Below, piece after piece: positions 9,139 through 18,081 of a DNA stretch of 64,000 bases (position 1 is its first letter; each line of letters begins with the position of its first letter). The translations under genes and the position numbers were made by a program. The notes beneath the pieces are model-generated. The model was not told the DNA's origin. It saw only the letters and a program-made list of their open reading frames with translations, and did no database searches. The stretch comes from Microbacterium enclense. Its GTDB lineage: Bacteria; Actinomycetota; Actinomycetes; Actinomycetales; Microbacteriaceae. Location: NCBI GenBank assembly GCA_038182865.1, contig CP116226.1, positions 1,922,001-1,986,000 on the forward strand. The letters are read 5' to 3'.

Positions 9139-10176
9139 ATGACCGCGACCCCTCCGCCCGCCGTCGCCGACCTGGCCGGCGCTCCGACCGCCGCCCTCGC
9201 GGTGCGGGCGGAGGGGCGCGGCCGTCAGCTCTCGCCCCGCGCGGCCTTCCTCGTCCGCCGACTCGGGCGCCTGCTCGTGTCGCTGATCGTCGTGGTCGTC
9301 GCCTCCTTCTTCCTCATCCACCTCGTGCCCGGGGATCCGGTGCGCGCGGCTCTCGGCATCCAGGCGTCTCCGGAACTCGTCGCGGCCACGCGCTCCGAGC
9401 TGGGGCTCGACAAGCCGCTGCCGCAACAGTTCTTCGACTACCTCGCGAATCTCCTCCGCGGTGATTTCGGCGACTCGATCCGCACCGGCCGTTCGGTCTC
9501 CGAAACCATCGGTCAGCGCTTCCCCGCCACGGTGACGCTCGGAGTGCTGAGCTTCCTGTTGGCTCTGTTCGCGGCCGTCCCGCTCGGCATCGGCGCGGCC
9601 GTCGCCCTGCAGCGCCCGGGCCGCCGGGTCGCCGACGCCCTCATCTCCGGCGTCCTCGGCATGCTCATCGCCGTCCCGGGCTTCCTCCTCGCGGTGGGTC
9701 TCATCGCCCTCTTCGCCGTGCAGCTGCGCTGGCTCCCGGCCGCCGGGTGGGGTAAGCCCGAGGATGCCGTGCTCCCGGTGCTCGCCCTCGCTCTCGGCCC
9801 CATGGCGTACCTCGCGCGCATCGTGCAGGTCGAGATGTCGGGAGTGCTCGGCGCGACCTACATGATCACGGCGCGCGCCAAGCGGCTGCCGGGACGTCTC
9901 ATCTACCTCCGCCACGCGCTGCCGAACATCATCACCGCCTCGCTCACCGTCAGCGGTCTGCTGCTCAGCGGGATGATCGCCGGCACCGTGCTGATCGAGA
10001 CGGTGTTCGCCATTCCCGGAATGGGCGGCGTGATGGTCCCGGCGGTCGGGGCGAAGGACTACCCGATCGTGCAGGGACTCGTCGTCGTCTACGCGCTCAT
10101 CATCCTCGGCGTGAACCTCGTCGTGGACCTCATCCTCGTGACCGTCGACCCGCGGTCCTCGATCACGGAGGGCTGA
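9139..10176 (+). CDS. ABC transporter permease, DppB type
   Basis: This 345-residue inner-membrane permease has about six membrane segments. The first, near residues 48-70 (LLVSLIVVVVASFFLIHLVPGD), carries the DppB-type VPGDPVR motif. A typical FDYLANLLRGDFGDSI loop follows. The EAA-like cytoplasmic loop (ITARAKRLPGRLIYLRHALPN) contacts the ATPase. An unusually long, charged N-terminal tail of about 40 residues precedes the first segment. It sits between the binding protein and the fused permease/ATPase, with gaps of only three to four bases. Confidence 0.92.
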   Translation: MTATPPPAVADLAGAPTAALAVRAEGRGRQLSPRAAFLVRRLGRLLVSLIVVVVASFFLIHLVPGDPVRAALGIQASPELVAATRSELGLDKPLPQQFFDYLANLLRGDFGDSIRTGRSVSETIGQRFPATVTLGVLSFLLALFAAVPLGIGAAVALQRPGRRVADALISGVLGMLIAVPGFLLAVGLIALFAVQLRWLPAAGWGKPEDAVLPVLALALGPMAYLARIVQVEMSGVLGATYMITARAKRLPGRLIYLRHALPNIITASLTVSGLLLSGMIAGTVLIETVFAIPGMGGVMVPAVGAKDYPIVQGLVVVYALIILGVNLVVDLILVTVDPRSSITEG

Positions 10177-10179
10177 CCC

Positions 10180-11952
10180 ATGACCTGGCGCTCGCGACTC
10201 CTCTCCCCGGCGGGCATCGCCGCTCTCCTCGGCGTGCTGCTGTTCCTCTTCCTCGCCGTGGCGGGGCCGACGCTCTTCCTCGCCGCGGCCGAGACCTCCG
10301 ATGTCCCCGACCGGCTCCTGCCGCCGAGCCTCGCGCACCCGTTCGGCACCGACGACCTGGGCCGCGACATCTTGGCGCGCGTGCTCGTGGCTGCGCGCAT
10401 CTCCCTCCTGCTGACGCTCGGCGCGACCGTCGTCTCCACCGTCGGCGGCATCGCCTACGGGCTCATCGCCGTGATCCTGCCGCGGCCCGTTCGCCGCCTC
10501 GCGACCGGACTGCTCGACGTGCTGCTGGCCTTCCCCTGGCTGCTCATGGTGCTGTTCTTCACCGTCATCTGGGGAGCGAGCGCCGTGACGGCGATGTTCG
10601 CGATCGGCATCGCCGGCATCCCGTTCATGGCGCGACTGGTCTACAACCTCGCCTCGTCGGTGTCGGGCCGCGACTACGTCCGCGCCGCCCGGGTCGTCGG
10701 CGTGGGGCCGTTCGGCATCCTGGTCCGCCACATCCTGCCCAACATCGCCAACCCGCTGTTCGTCAACGCCGCGGCCACCGCGAGCGTGACCTTGCTGTCG
10801 TTCGCGGGGCTGTCGTTCCTCGGCCTCGGCGTGCAGGCTCCCGAGTACGACTGGGGGCGACTGCTGCAGGACGGCATCACCCGCATCTACGTCAACCCGC
10901 TCGCCGCGATCGGACCGGGCATCGCCGTGGTGCTCGCCGGGCTGGTGTTCACCTTCGTCAGCGAGACCCTCGGCGACGCGCCGGGCTCGGGCACGCGGGC
11001 CGTCGGGCGGCGTGCGCTCGGGGCGGTCGCTCCCACCCGTCGCCCGGCGGGCGGCGCCGCGTCGGCCCGGCCCGAACTGCTCCCGGGCGAGCCGGTCGCC
11101 GAGATCGCCGACCTGCGCGTCGCGTTCGGCACCGCCGACGGCGGCGAGGTCGAGCGTGTGCGCGGAGTGAGCCTGCGCGTCCTCCCCGGTGAGGTCGTGG
11201 GGATCGTGGGGGAATCCGGGTCGGGCAAATCGCTCACGGCCATGGCCCTCGCGGGGTTGCTCGGCTCCGATGCCCGCATCGCGACGAGTGCGCACCGCTT
11301 CGCCGGGATCGACATGACCGGCCCGCTCTCCGCGGCCGACCGCTCGACCCTCGGCGTCGAGCTCGGCATGGTGTTCCAGGATCCGCTCACCTCGCTCAAC
11401 CCCGCGCTCACCATCGGTCGCCAGCTCACCGAGGTCCCCGAGGTGCACCTGAAGATGTCGCGAAGCGAGGCGCGAGCTCACGCGGCCGCGGCCCTCGAGG
11501 CTGTCGGAATCCCGGATGCCGCCAGGCGACTGTCGCAGTATCCGCACCAGTTCAGCGGCGGGATGCGTCAGCGCGCGATGATCGGTCAGGCACTCACGGG
11601 ACGCCCGAAGCTCATCATCGCCGACGAGCCGACCACCGCGCTCGACGTCACGGTGCAGCGCCAGGTGATGGGCGTGCTCCGGCGGGCGCAGCGCGACACG
11701 GGCGCCGCGATCGTGTTCATCTCCCACGACATCGCCCTCGTCTCGGCGTTCTGCGATCGCGTGCTGGTCATGAAGGACGGCCTCATCGTCGAAGAGCTCG
11801 ACGCGCAACGCATCCGTGAGGACGCCACGCATCCCTACTCGCGCGCGCTCATCGCCTGCCTGCCCGACATGACATCCGACCGCACGCGGCCGCTTCCGGT
11901 GATCCCCTCCGACCTCGCCGCGGCCGCCCTCGCCGAGGAGGTGGGGGTGTGA
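10180..11952 (+). CDS. Fused ABC permease (DppC type) and ATPase (DppD type)
   Basis: One 590-residue chain joins two normally separate subunits. Residues 1 to about 262 are a DppC-like permease with HPFGTDDLGRDILARVL and the coupling loop RAARVVGVGPFGILVRHILPN. A Gly/Ala/Arg-rich linker of about 40 residues follows. Residues 305-590 are an ATPase with Walker A GESGSGKS (near 344), Q-loop FQDPLTSLNP (near 398), signature FSGGMRQR (near 457) and Walker B LIIADEP (near 477). There is no stop or frameshift in the join. Such fusions are known in actinobacterial peptide-type importers. Its stop overlaps the GTG of the second ATPase gene. Confidence 0.92.
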   Translation: MTWRSRLLSPAGIAALLGVLLFLFLAVAGPTLFLAAAETSDVPDRLLPPSLAHPFGTDDLGRDILARVLVAARISLLLTLGATVVSTVGGIAYGLIAVILPRPVRRLATGLLDVLLAFPWLLMVLFFTVIWGASAVTAMFAIGIAGIPFMARLVYNLASSVSGRDYVRAARVVGVGPFGILVRHILPNIANPLFVNAAATASVTLLSFAGLSFLGLGVQAPEYDWGRLLQDGITRIYVNPLAAIGPGIAVVLAGLVFTFVSETLGDAPGSGTRAVGRRALGAVAPTRRPAGGAASARPELLPGEPVAEIADLRVAFGTADGGEVERVRGVSLRVLPGEVVGIVGESGSGKSLTAMALAGLLGSDARIATSAHRFAGIDMTGPLSAADRSTLGVELGMVFQDPLTSLNPALTIGRQLTEVPEVHLKMSRSEARAHAAAALEAVGIPDAARRLSQYPHQFSGGMRQRAMIGQALTGRPKLIIADEPTTALDVTVQRQVMGVLRRAQRDTGAAIVFISHDIALVSAFCDRVLVMKDGLIVEELDAQRIREDATHPYSRALIACLPDMTSDRTRPLPVIPSDLAAAALAEEVGV

Positions 11953-12719
11953 ACGCCCTCGAGATCGACCGCCTGTCCGTGCGGTACGGCCGCAGCACCG
12001 TCGTCGACGACGTCTCGCTCGTCGTCCCGGCCGGGCGCACGCTCGGCCTCGTGGGGGAATCGGGCTCGGGCAAGAGCACGATCGCCGCCGCCGTGGTGGG
12101 CCTCGTGCCGCCCGCCGCCGGTGAGGTGCGGGTCGGCGGGGTCGTGGCATCCGGTCGGGGAAAGTCCGCGCGAGAGGCGCGACGGCGCCTGCAACTGGTG
12201 TTCCAGGACCCGTTCTCGGCCCTCGATCCGCGGATGAGCGTCGGCGAGTCGATCGCGGAGGCCCTGCGCGCGACGGGGAAGACTTTCACGCGCGATGCGC
12301 GGGTGGCCCGTGTCCGCGAGCTGCTGGGCCTCGTGCACCTCGATCCGGACCGCGCGGGCGAGATGCCGGCCGCTTTCTCCGGCGGACAGCGTCAGCGCAT
12401 CACGATCGCCCGCGCGTTGGCGGGGGAGCCGAGCGTGCTCATCGCCGACGAGGTCACCAGCGCCCTCGACGTGTCGGTGCAGGGCTCGGTGCTCAACCTC
12501 CTGCGCGAACTCCAGGAACGCTTCGGGCTGTCGATGCTCTTCATCTCGCACAACCTCGCCGTCGTGCGATACATCAGCGACGAGATCGCGGTGATGCGTC
12601 ACGGCCGGATCGTGGAGTCGGGGCAGACCGAGCAGCTGCTGGCCGCTCCCACCGAGCCCTACACGCTCGACCTCCTCGACGCCGTCCCGGTGCTGGGCGT
12701 GCGCATGACCACGGACTGA
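11949..12719 (+). CDS. ABC transporter ATPase, DppF type
   Basis: This 256-residue ATPase has Walker A GESGSGKST, Q-loop FQDPFSALDP, signature FSGGQRQRI and Walker B VLIADEVTSALD. It completes the importer begun at 7545 as the partner of the ATPase half in the preceding fusion. The GTG at 11949 overlaps the upstream TGA. It is shorter than many DppF proteins (about 320 residues) because it lacks much of the C-terminal oligopeptide-transporter extension. The regulator gene at 12728 follows after eight bases. Confidence 0.9.
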   Translation: MNALEIDRLSVRYGRSTVVDDVSLVVPAGRTLGLVGESGSGKSTIAAAVVGLVPPAAGEVRVGGVVASGRGKSAREARRRLQLVFQDPFSALDPRMSVGESIAEALRATGKTFTRDARVARVRELLGLVHLDPDRAGEMPAAFSGGQRQRITIARALAGEPSVLIADEVTSALDVSVQGSVLNLLRELQERFGLSMLFISHNLAVVRYISDEIAVMRHGRIVESGQTEQLLAAPTEPYTLDLLDAVPVLGVRMTTD

Positions 12720-12727
12720 GCCGGACC

Positions 12728-14491
12728 GTGAACCACCCCGCCCGCCCCGCGGACGACCTCGACAGCGAGGTCGAGGCCCTCCGCCGTCGGACCGGTGAAC
12801 TCACCGCTCTGTACGCGAGTGCGCGGGAGCTGACCGCCGTCCGCGACGCCGGCGCGGTGCTGGAACGTCTCGTCGAACGCGCGCAGGAGCTGCTCGCCGC
12901 GGACGTCGCCTACCTGTCCGAGTTCGACGGCGTCGACGCGACGCTCCGGGTGCGGGCGACCCGCGGGGCGGTGACCGCCGCGTTGCGCGATCTCGTCGTG
13001 CCGGCGGGCCGCGGCCTCGTGAGCGCGATCGCCGAGACACGCCTGCCGCGGGCGCTGCGTCGCTACGACGCCGTCGCGCCCGAGCGTCACGCCGACGGGA
13101 TCGATGCCGCGGTCGAAGCAGAGGGCATCGTCTCCCTCCTCGGCGTGCCGCTGCTCTCCGACGCCCGCGTGCTGGGGGTGCTGTTCGTCGCGGAGCGCCG
13201 CGAGCGCGACTTCACACCCGACGACATCGCGGTGCTCACCGCCCTCGCCGACCACGCGTCGGTCGTGTTGCAGACAGCGGCCGCGCTCGCCGACGCTCGA
13301 CGTCAGGCGGAGCGCGCCGAGGCCGCTGTGGCCGAGCTCACCGCTCACGTCGCCGCACGCGACCGGGCCAACCGGGTGCACCGCGAACTGGTCGACGCGG
13401 TTCTGGCCGGAGGAGGCCTCGAACCGGTGGTTGCGGCCCTGTCGACGGCGTTGGAGGCGCCGGTGATGATCGTGGATGCCGAGGGCGCGGTGCGCGCGAG
13501 ACGCGGCGACGTGACGGCCGAGGCGGCCGACGTCGTCCGCGCGATCGCGAGCAGTCGGGCGGAGGGCCTGCCCGTGCGGCCAGCCGACGGAGGGATCGTC
13601 AGCGCGGTCGCGGGCGGCGGACGCGCGCTGGGGGCGATCATCGTGGGCGTGCCGGAGCGAGCCCTCGACGACGTCGATGTGCGGACGGTGGAGCGCGCGG
13701 GGCAGGTGGCGGCGCTGCTCGCTCTGTCGGAGGAAGCGGTGGCCGCCGCCGATCATCGCGCCCGCTCGGATCTCCTGGTCGAGGTCGTCACGGCGTCGCC
13801 GCAGCGGCGGGCGGACGTCGCCGCGGCACTCCGGCGCGCCGGCCTCGAGGAGGCCGGACTGCGCGCGGTCACCGCCTTCTCTCTCGCGGGGGAGCGACGG
13901 GCCGATGCCGCGCGAATCCTGGCTCCGCTCTTCGGGGCGGCCGCGCTCGTCGGCGACTGGAACGCCCTGGTCGTCGCGGTACACGATGCGCCCCTCGACA
14001 CGGCGCTGTACCGCCAGGTGGGGCGGGCCGTGGGCGCGAACGTGCTGGCCGTCACCGCTGACGCCGCACCGGGAGAGGTTGCGCGGGCGGCCTCCGATGT
14101 GCGCACCGCCATCGCGCTCGCTCGCGCGCTCGGAGTGGAGAACGCTCTCGTGACCGCGGACGATCTCCTGCCCTATGCGGCGACGATCGGGGCCGATCGA
14201 CGCGCGCTCGACGCGTTCCTCGATTCCACGCTCGGCGTGGTGCGTCGTCATGATGCGGCACGGGGCACCGAGCTGCTCGCCACGCTGCGTGCCTTCGTCC
14301 GGCACGGCGCGAGTCCCACGCGCACGGCGCGGGCATTGACCTTCCACACCAACACGATCCTGCAGCGGCTGGAGAAACTCGACACGCTCCTGGGTGAGGA
14401 CTGGCGCGACGACGAACGGTTCTTCCGTCTCTCGACGGCCGTCCGCCTCGACGCCCTCCGCGAGCGATTGAGCGGTCAGGGCGATGGGTGA
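12728..14491 (+). CDS. GAF-domain PucR-like transcriptional regulator
   Basis: This 587-residue regulator has a GAF sensor at about residues 25-195, a coiled linker rich in Ala/Glu/Arg (about 190-220) and a second ligand-binding-like region. The C-terminal PucR-type helix-turn-helix includes HGASPTRTARALTFHTNTILQRLEKL (about 530-560). It starts with GTG eight bases after the transporter ATPase and is followed by the HMG-CoA genes. It is therefore the likely sensor-activator for one or both neighbouring blocks. GAF/PucR-like proteins often activate actinobacterial catabolic genes; the effector here is unknown. Confidence 0.85.
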   Translation: MNHPARPADDLDSEVEALRRRTGELTALYASARELTAVRDAGAVLERLVERAQELLAADVAYLSEFDGVDATLRVRATRGAVTAALRDLVVPAGRGLVSAIAETRLPRALRRYDAVAPERHADGIDAAVEAEGIVSLLGVPLLSDARVLGVLFVAERRERDFTPDDIAVLTALADHASVVLQTAAALADARRQAERAEAAVAELTAHVAARDRANRVHRELVDAVLAGGGLEPVVAALSTALEAPVMIVDAEGAVRARRGDVTAEAADVVRAIASSRAEGLPVRPADGGIVSAVAGGGRALGAIIVGVPERALDDVDVRTVERAGQVAALLALSEEAVAAADHRARSDLLVEVVTASPQRRADVAAALRRAGLEEAGLRAVTAFSLAGERRADAARILAPLFGAAALVGDWNALVVAVHDAPLDTALYRQVGRAVGANVLAVTADAAPGEVARAASDVRTAIALARALGVENALVTADDLLPYAATIGADRRALDAFLDSTLGVVRRHDAARGTELLATLRAFVRHGASPTRTARALTFHTNTILQRLEKLDTLLGEDWRDDERFFRLSTAVRLDALRERLSGQGDG

Positions 14492-14612
14492 GCGACCCAT
14501 CCGCGCCGCTTTTCGGTGGGGCGCGGATCCATATGCGCCCGGAGGAATGCGCCCTACCGTTCGAGGAGACGCCGCCGTCGTCGCGGCGGAATCCGTCTGC
14601 GAAGGAGACCCC

Positions 14613-15887
14613 GTGACCCCCACCAGCCGTCTTTCGGGTCTGCGCGATCACGCGCCGCTCGAACGCCGAGCCCTCGTCGCTGAGGCCGCGGGTCTCACGG
14701 CGGCCGAGCTGGACTCGCTCGACCCGGACGCGGGGTTGAGCCTCTCGCACGCCGACCACCTCGTCGAGAACGTCGTCGGTCTCATCGGCATCCCCGTCGG
14801 CATCGCCACGAACTTCCGCATCGACGGCGTCGATCGCCTGATCCCCATGGCGACGGAGGAGCCCTCCGTCGTCGCCGCCGCGTCCAACGCCGCGCGGATG
14901 GCTCGAGCGACCGGCGGATTCGTCACCTCATCGACCGGCGAGGTGATGATCGCGCAGGTGCAGGTGCTCGACGCGGTCGATCCGGAGGGTGCGCGCCTCC
15001 GACTTCTCGAGGCACGCGAAGAGCTCCTGGCGCTCGCCGACGCGCAAGACCCCGTCCTGGTGTCGCTCGGCGGCGGCGCGATCGACATCGCGGTGCGCAC
15101 CCTCGCCACCCGGACCGGCGTGCAGGTCATCGTGCACCTTCATGTCGACGTCCGCGACGCGATGGGCGCGAACGCCGTGAACACGATGGCCGAGGCGCTC
15201 GCCCCCCGGATCGCCGAGATCGCCGGGGCCCGCACACTGCTGCGGATCCTCACGAACAAGGCCGATCTGCGCCTCACCCGCGCCCGCGCCGTCTTCCCGG
15301 CGGAGATGCTCGGCGGTCCGCAGGTGGTCGCCGACATCGAGGCGGCCAGCGCGTTCGCCGAGGCCGACGCATACCGCGCCGCCACGCACAACAAGGGCAT
15401 CATGAACGGCATCTCGGCCGTCGTCCTCGCCACGGGAAACGACACACGGGCGGTGGAGGCCGGATGCCACTCCCACGCGGCCCGCACCGGGGGCTACCGC
15501 GCGCTCTCGCGCTTCGAGCGCACCGCCGACGGCGACCTCGTCGGCACCCTCGAGGTCCCCCTCGCTGTCGGACTCGTCGGAGGAGCGACCCGCGCACACC
15601 CCGCCGCGCGCGCCGCGGTACGGCTGCTCGGCGTCGACTCCGCGAGAGAGCTCGCAGCCGCGATCGCGGCGGTGGGTCTCGCACAGAACCTCGCCGCGTG
15701 CCGCGCGCTCGCCGCCGAGGGCATCCAGCGCGGGCACATGACCCTTCACGCGCGCACGATCGCCGCGAGCGCGGGCGCCGCGATCGACGAGATCGCAACG
15801 GTCGCCGAGCGAATCGTCGCCGACGGGCGCATCCGCGTCGAGTACGCCCGCGAGGTGCTCGGCGAACTGCGCGGGTGCTCGTCGTGA
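14613..15887 (+). CDS. mvaA: Hydroxymethylglutaryl-CoA reductase, class II (degradative type)
   Basis: This 424-residue protein is class II HMG-CoA reductase, which interconverts mevalonate plus CoA with HMG-CoA using NAD(H) and is typically degradative. All four catalytic residues of the Pseudomonas mevalonii enzyme (E83, K267, D283, H381; 428 residues) can be matched: E83 in ATEEPSVVAAAS, K261 in THNKGIMNG, D277 in ATGNDTRAVEAG and H375 in GHMTLHARTIA. DAMGANAVNTMAEA is the conserved dinucleotide-binding block. The GTG at 14613 has GAAGGAG five bases upstream. No HMG-CoA synthase or mevalonate kinase gene is nearby, and the next gene is HMG-CoA lyase, so mevalonate breakdown is favoured over synthesis. 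Confidence 0.92.
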   Translation: MTPTSRLSGLRDHAPLERRALVAEAAGLTAAELDSLDPDAGLSLSHADHLVENVVGLIGIPVGIATNFRIDGVDRLIPMATEEPSVVAAASNAARMARATGGFVTSSTGEVMIAQVQVLDAVDPEGARLRLLEAREELLALADAQDPVLVSLGGGAIDIAVRTLATRTGVQVIVHLHVDVRDAMGANAVNTMAEALAPRIAEIAGARTLLRILTNKADLRLTRARAVFPAEMLGGPQVVADIEAASAFAEADAYRAATHNKGIMNGISAVVLATGNDTRAVEAGCHSHAARTGGYRALSRFERTADGDLVGTLEVPLAVGLVGGATRAHPAARAAVRLLGVDSARELAAAIAAVGLAQNLAACRALAAEGIQRGHMTLHARTIAASAGAAIDEIATVAERIVADGRIRVEYAREVLGELRGCSS

Positions 15888-16855
15888 CGGCCCCCGCCCC
15901 GCGGTCGTCTCCGCGCGTGGTCCCCCGCCCGGGGATGCCGGCCGAGGTGACCGTCTTCGAGGTCGGTCCCCGCGACGGGCTCCAGGCCGAGACCGACGTC
16001 GTCGCCACACCGGTGAAGGCCGACCTGTGCCGTCGGCTGTACGCCGCCGGCGTCGAGGCGCTCGAGCTGACCAGCTTCGTCCCGCCCTCGTGGATCCCGC
16101 AGCTGGCCGATGCGCGGGAGGTGGTGGCATCCGTCGACATCCCGACCGGCCGCCGCGGCGTCGCCCTCGTCCCGAACCGACGTGGGCTCGACGACGCGCT
16201 CGCAGCCGGGATCCGCGAGGTCGCGGTGGTGGTCAGCGCCACGGACGCCTTCGCGCGCGCCAACCTGAACACCGACCGTGCGGGGGCGATCGCCCGCGCG
16301 ACCGACGTCGTCAGGGCCGCACGCACCGAGGGGCTCCCGGTCCGCGGGTACGTGTCGATGGCCTTCGGCGATCCGTGGGAGGGCGATGTCGACATCTCTG
16401 CCGCTGTCGACGCGGCCTCCGCCCTCCATGACTCCGGATGCCGCACCCTCGCCCTCGGCGACACGATCGGGGTGGCGACGGCCGGACACGTGGAGCGGGT
16501 CATCGACGCGGTCTCGGCCGCCGGCATCCCCCGCTCCGCCCTCGCCCTCCACCTGCACGACACGTACGGTCAGGCTCTTGCCAACGTGTACGCGGGCCTC
16601 TGCAACGGGGTGACCGAGTTCGACTCCTCGGTCGGCGGTCTCGGGCGGTGTCCGTACGCCCCCGGCGCTACGGGCAACCTCGCGACCGAGGACCTCGTGT
16701 GGATGCTGCAGGGCCTCGGCATCCGCACCGGTCTCGACGTCGCCGCCCTCGCGCGCACGAGCGCGTGGCTCGCGGGGGTGCGCGGTCGGCCGCACGTCTC
16801 GCGGGTCGCCGCGGCCCTCACCCGTTCCGATCTCCCGGAGGAGACCCCCGTATGA
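15884..16855 (+). CDS. mvaB: Hydroxymethylglutaryl-CoA lyase
   Basis: This 323-residue TIM-barrel enzyme cleaves HMG-CoA to acetoacetate and acetyl-CoA. The metal and catalytic motifs of the HMGL-like family are present: FEVGPRDGLQ at the N-terminus, and HLHDTYGQALAN with the HxH metal ligands. The signature GLGRCPYAPGATGN contains the active-site Cys. The GTG at 15884 overlaps the reductase stop as GTGA and the stop overlaps the next ATG, so the four genes are translationally coupled. A related activity on citramalyl-CoA cannot be excluded from sequence alone. Confidence 0.9.
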   Translation: MTAPAPRSSPRVVPRPGMPAEVTVFEVGPRDGLQAETDVVATPVKADLCRRLYAAGVEALELTSFVPPSWIPQLADAREVVASVDIPTGRRGVALVPNRRGLDDALAAGIREVAVVVSATDAFARANLNTDRAGAIARATDVVRAARTEGLPVRGYVSMAFGDPWEGDVDISAAVDAASALHDSGCRTLALGDTIGVATAGHVERVIDAVSAAGIPRSALALHLHDTYGQALANVYAGLCNGVTEFDSSVGGLGRCPYAPGATGNLATEDLVWMLQGLGIRTGLDVAALARTSAWLAGVRGRPHVSRVAAALTRSDLPEETPV

Positions 16856-18081
16856 GCAACGTCCTGACCCCCGGATCCGGGTCCCTGGCGGGGGTCGTCG
16901 TCGTCGACCTCTCGCGCGTGCTGGCGGGGCCTTACGCCGCGCAGATGCTCGCCGACCTCGGGGCGACGGTGATCAAGATCGAGAACCCGCGTGACCCCGA
17001 CGTCTCGCGCGGCTTCCCGCCGTATCTGACCGACGGCGACGAGGAGTTCAGCGCGTATTACGCGCAGTACAACCGCGGCAAGCTGGGCGTAGGCCTCGAC
17101 CTTGCCGCCCCCGGGGGGACGGAGACCCTGATCGACCTCGTGCGGCGGGCCGACATCCTGGTCGAGAACTTCCGCCCCGGCACGATGGACAAGCTCGGCG
17201 TCGGTTACGAGGTGCTCCGCGAGGCGAACCCGCGGTTGGTCTACGTCGCTGTCTCCGGCTACGGCCAGACGGGGTCGCGCAGCCGTCGCCCCGCCTTCGA
17301 CAACACCGCTCAGGCGGCCGGGGGCATGTGGTCGATGAACGGCTATCCGGGGCAGCCCCCGGTGCGCGTGGGCGTCACGATCGGCGATCTGTCGGCGACC
17401 CTGTTCGCCGTGGTCGGCACCCTGGCCGCCCTTCGTCACGCCGAGAGCACGGGGGAGGGGCAGATGGTCGATGTCGCGCAGGTCGACAGCATCCTCGCGC
17501 TGACCGAGACCGCCGTCGTCGACTACACGGTGCGGGGCGTCGAGGCCGCGCCGGCCGGGAACGAGCACGCCTGGGTCCGCCCTTACGAGCTCTTCGATTG
17601 CGCTGACGGTCAGGTCTTCTTCGGGGCCTACACCGACAAGCTCTGGCGGGCCAGTTGTGCTCTCTTCGGTTCGCCCGAGATCGCCGACGACCCCGAGATC
17701 GACACGATGCGCAAGAGGTTCGACCCGGAGATCTACGCCCGTCGGGTGAAGCCCGTCGTCGCCGCGTGGCTGCGCGACCGGACGAAGGCCGAGCTCGAGG
17801 CCCTCGCGGGAGACGTCATCCCCCTCACCGCGATCAAGACGATCGGAGAGGTGGTCGACGACCCCGGTACCGCTGAGCGCGACATGATCGTCGAGGCCGA
17901 CTACGGGGGACTCGGGACGCTCCGCATGTTCGGCCAGCCCATCAAGCTCAGCGCGACGCCGGCGACGCCGGCCCGCGTCGCGAACCGCTTCGCGGAGCAC
18001 TCCGACGTCGTCCTCACGGGCCTCGCCGGGTACGACGCCGACCGCATCGCCGCCCTGCGCGCATCGGGAGCCCTGTCATGA
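16852..18081 (+). CDS. CoA-transferase, family III (CaiB/BaiF type)
   Basis: This 409-residue protein moves CoA between carboxylic acids. N-terminal VVDLSRVLAGPYAAQMLADLGATVIKIENP and LVENFRPGTMDKLG are hallmark blocks, and the likely catalytic Asp lies in MVDVAQVDSI. A strong ribosome site (GGAGGAG) lies eight bases before the ATG. Family relatives include succinyl-CoA:glutarate/HMG CoA-transferases and itaconate CoA-transferases. In this operon the reasonable guess is activation of HMG, 3-methylglutaconate or itaconate, but the substrate is not read from sequence. Confidence 0.88.
   Translation: MSNVLTPGSGSLAGVVVVDLSRVLAGPYAAQMLADLGATVIKIENPRDPDVSRGFPPYLTDGDEEFSAYYAQYNRGKLGVGLDLAAPGGTETLIDLVRRADILVENFRPGTMDKLGVGYEVLREANPRLVYVAVSGYGQTGSRSRRPAFDNTAQAAGGMWSMNGYPGQPPVRVGVTIGDLSATLFAVVGTLAALRHAESTGEGQMVDVAQVDSILALTETAVVDYTVRGVEAAPAGNEHAWVRPYELFDCADGQVFFGAYTDKLWRASCALFGSPEIADDPEIDTMRKRFDPEIYARRVKPVVAAWLRDRTKAELEALAGDVIPLTAIKTIGEVVDDPGTAERDMIVEADYGGLGTLRMFGQPIKLSATPATPARVANRFAEHSDVVLTGLAGYDADRIAALRASGALS

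Noticed and set aside
9103..12150. A 1015-codon minus-strand open frame opposite the peptide-type transporter genes
   Set aside because: Its composition (Arg/Gly/His/Asp-rich) is that of an antisense shadow in high-GC DNA, and the plus strand carries clear transporter motifs throughout.
14613..16855. HMG-CoA reductase as part of a biosynthetic mevalonate pathway
   Set aside because: It is the class II type, is coupled to HMG-CoA lyase, and lacks neighbouring synthase, kinase and decarboxylase genes.
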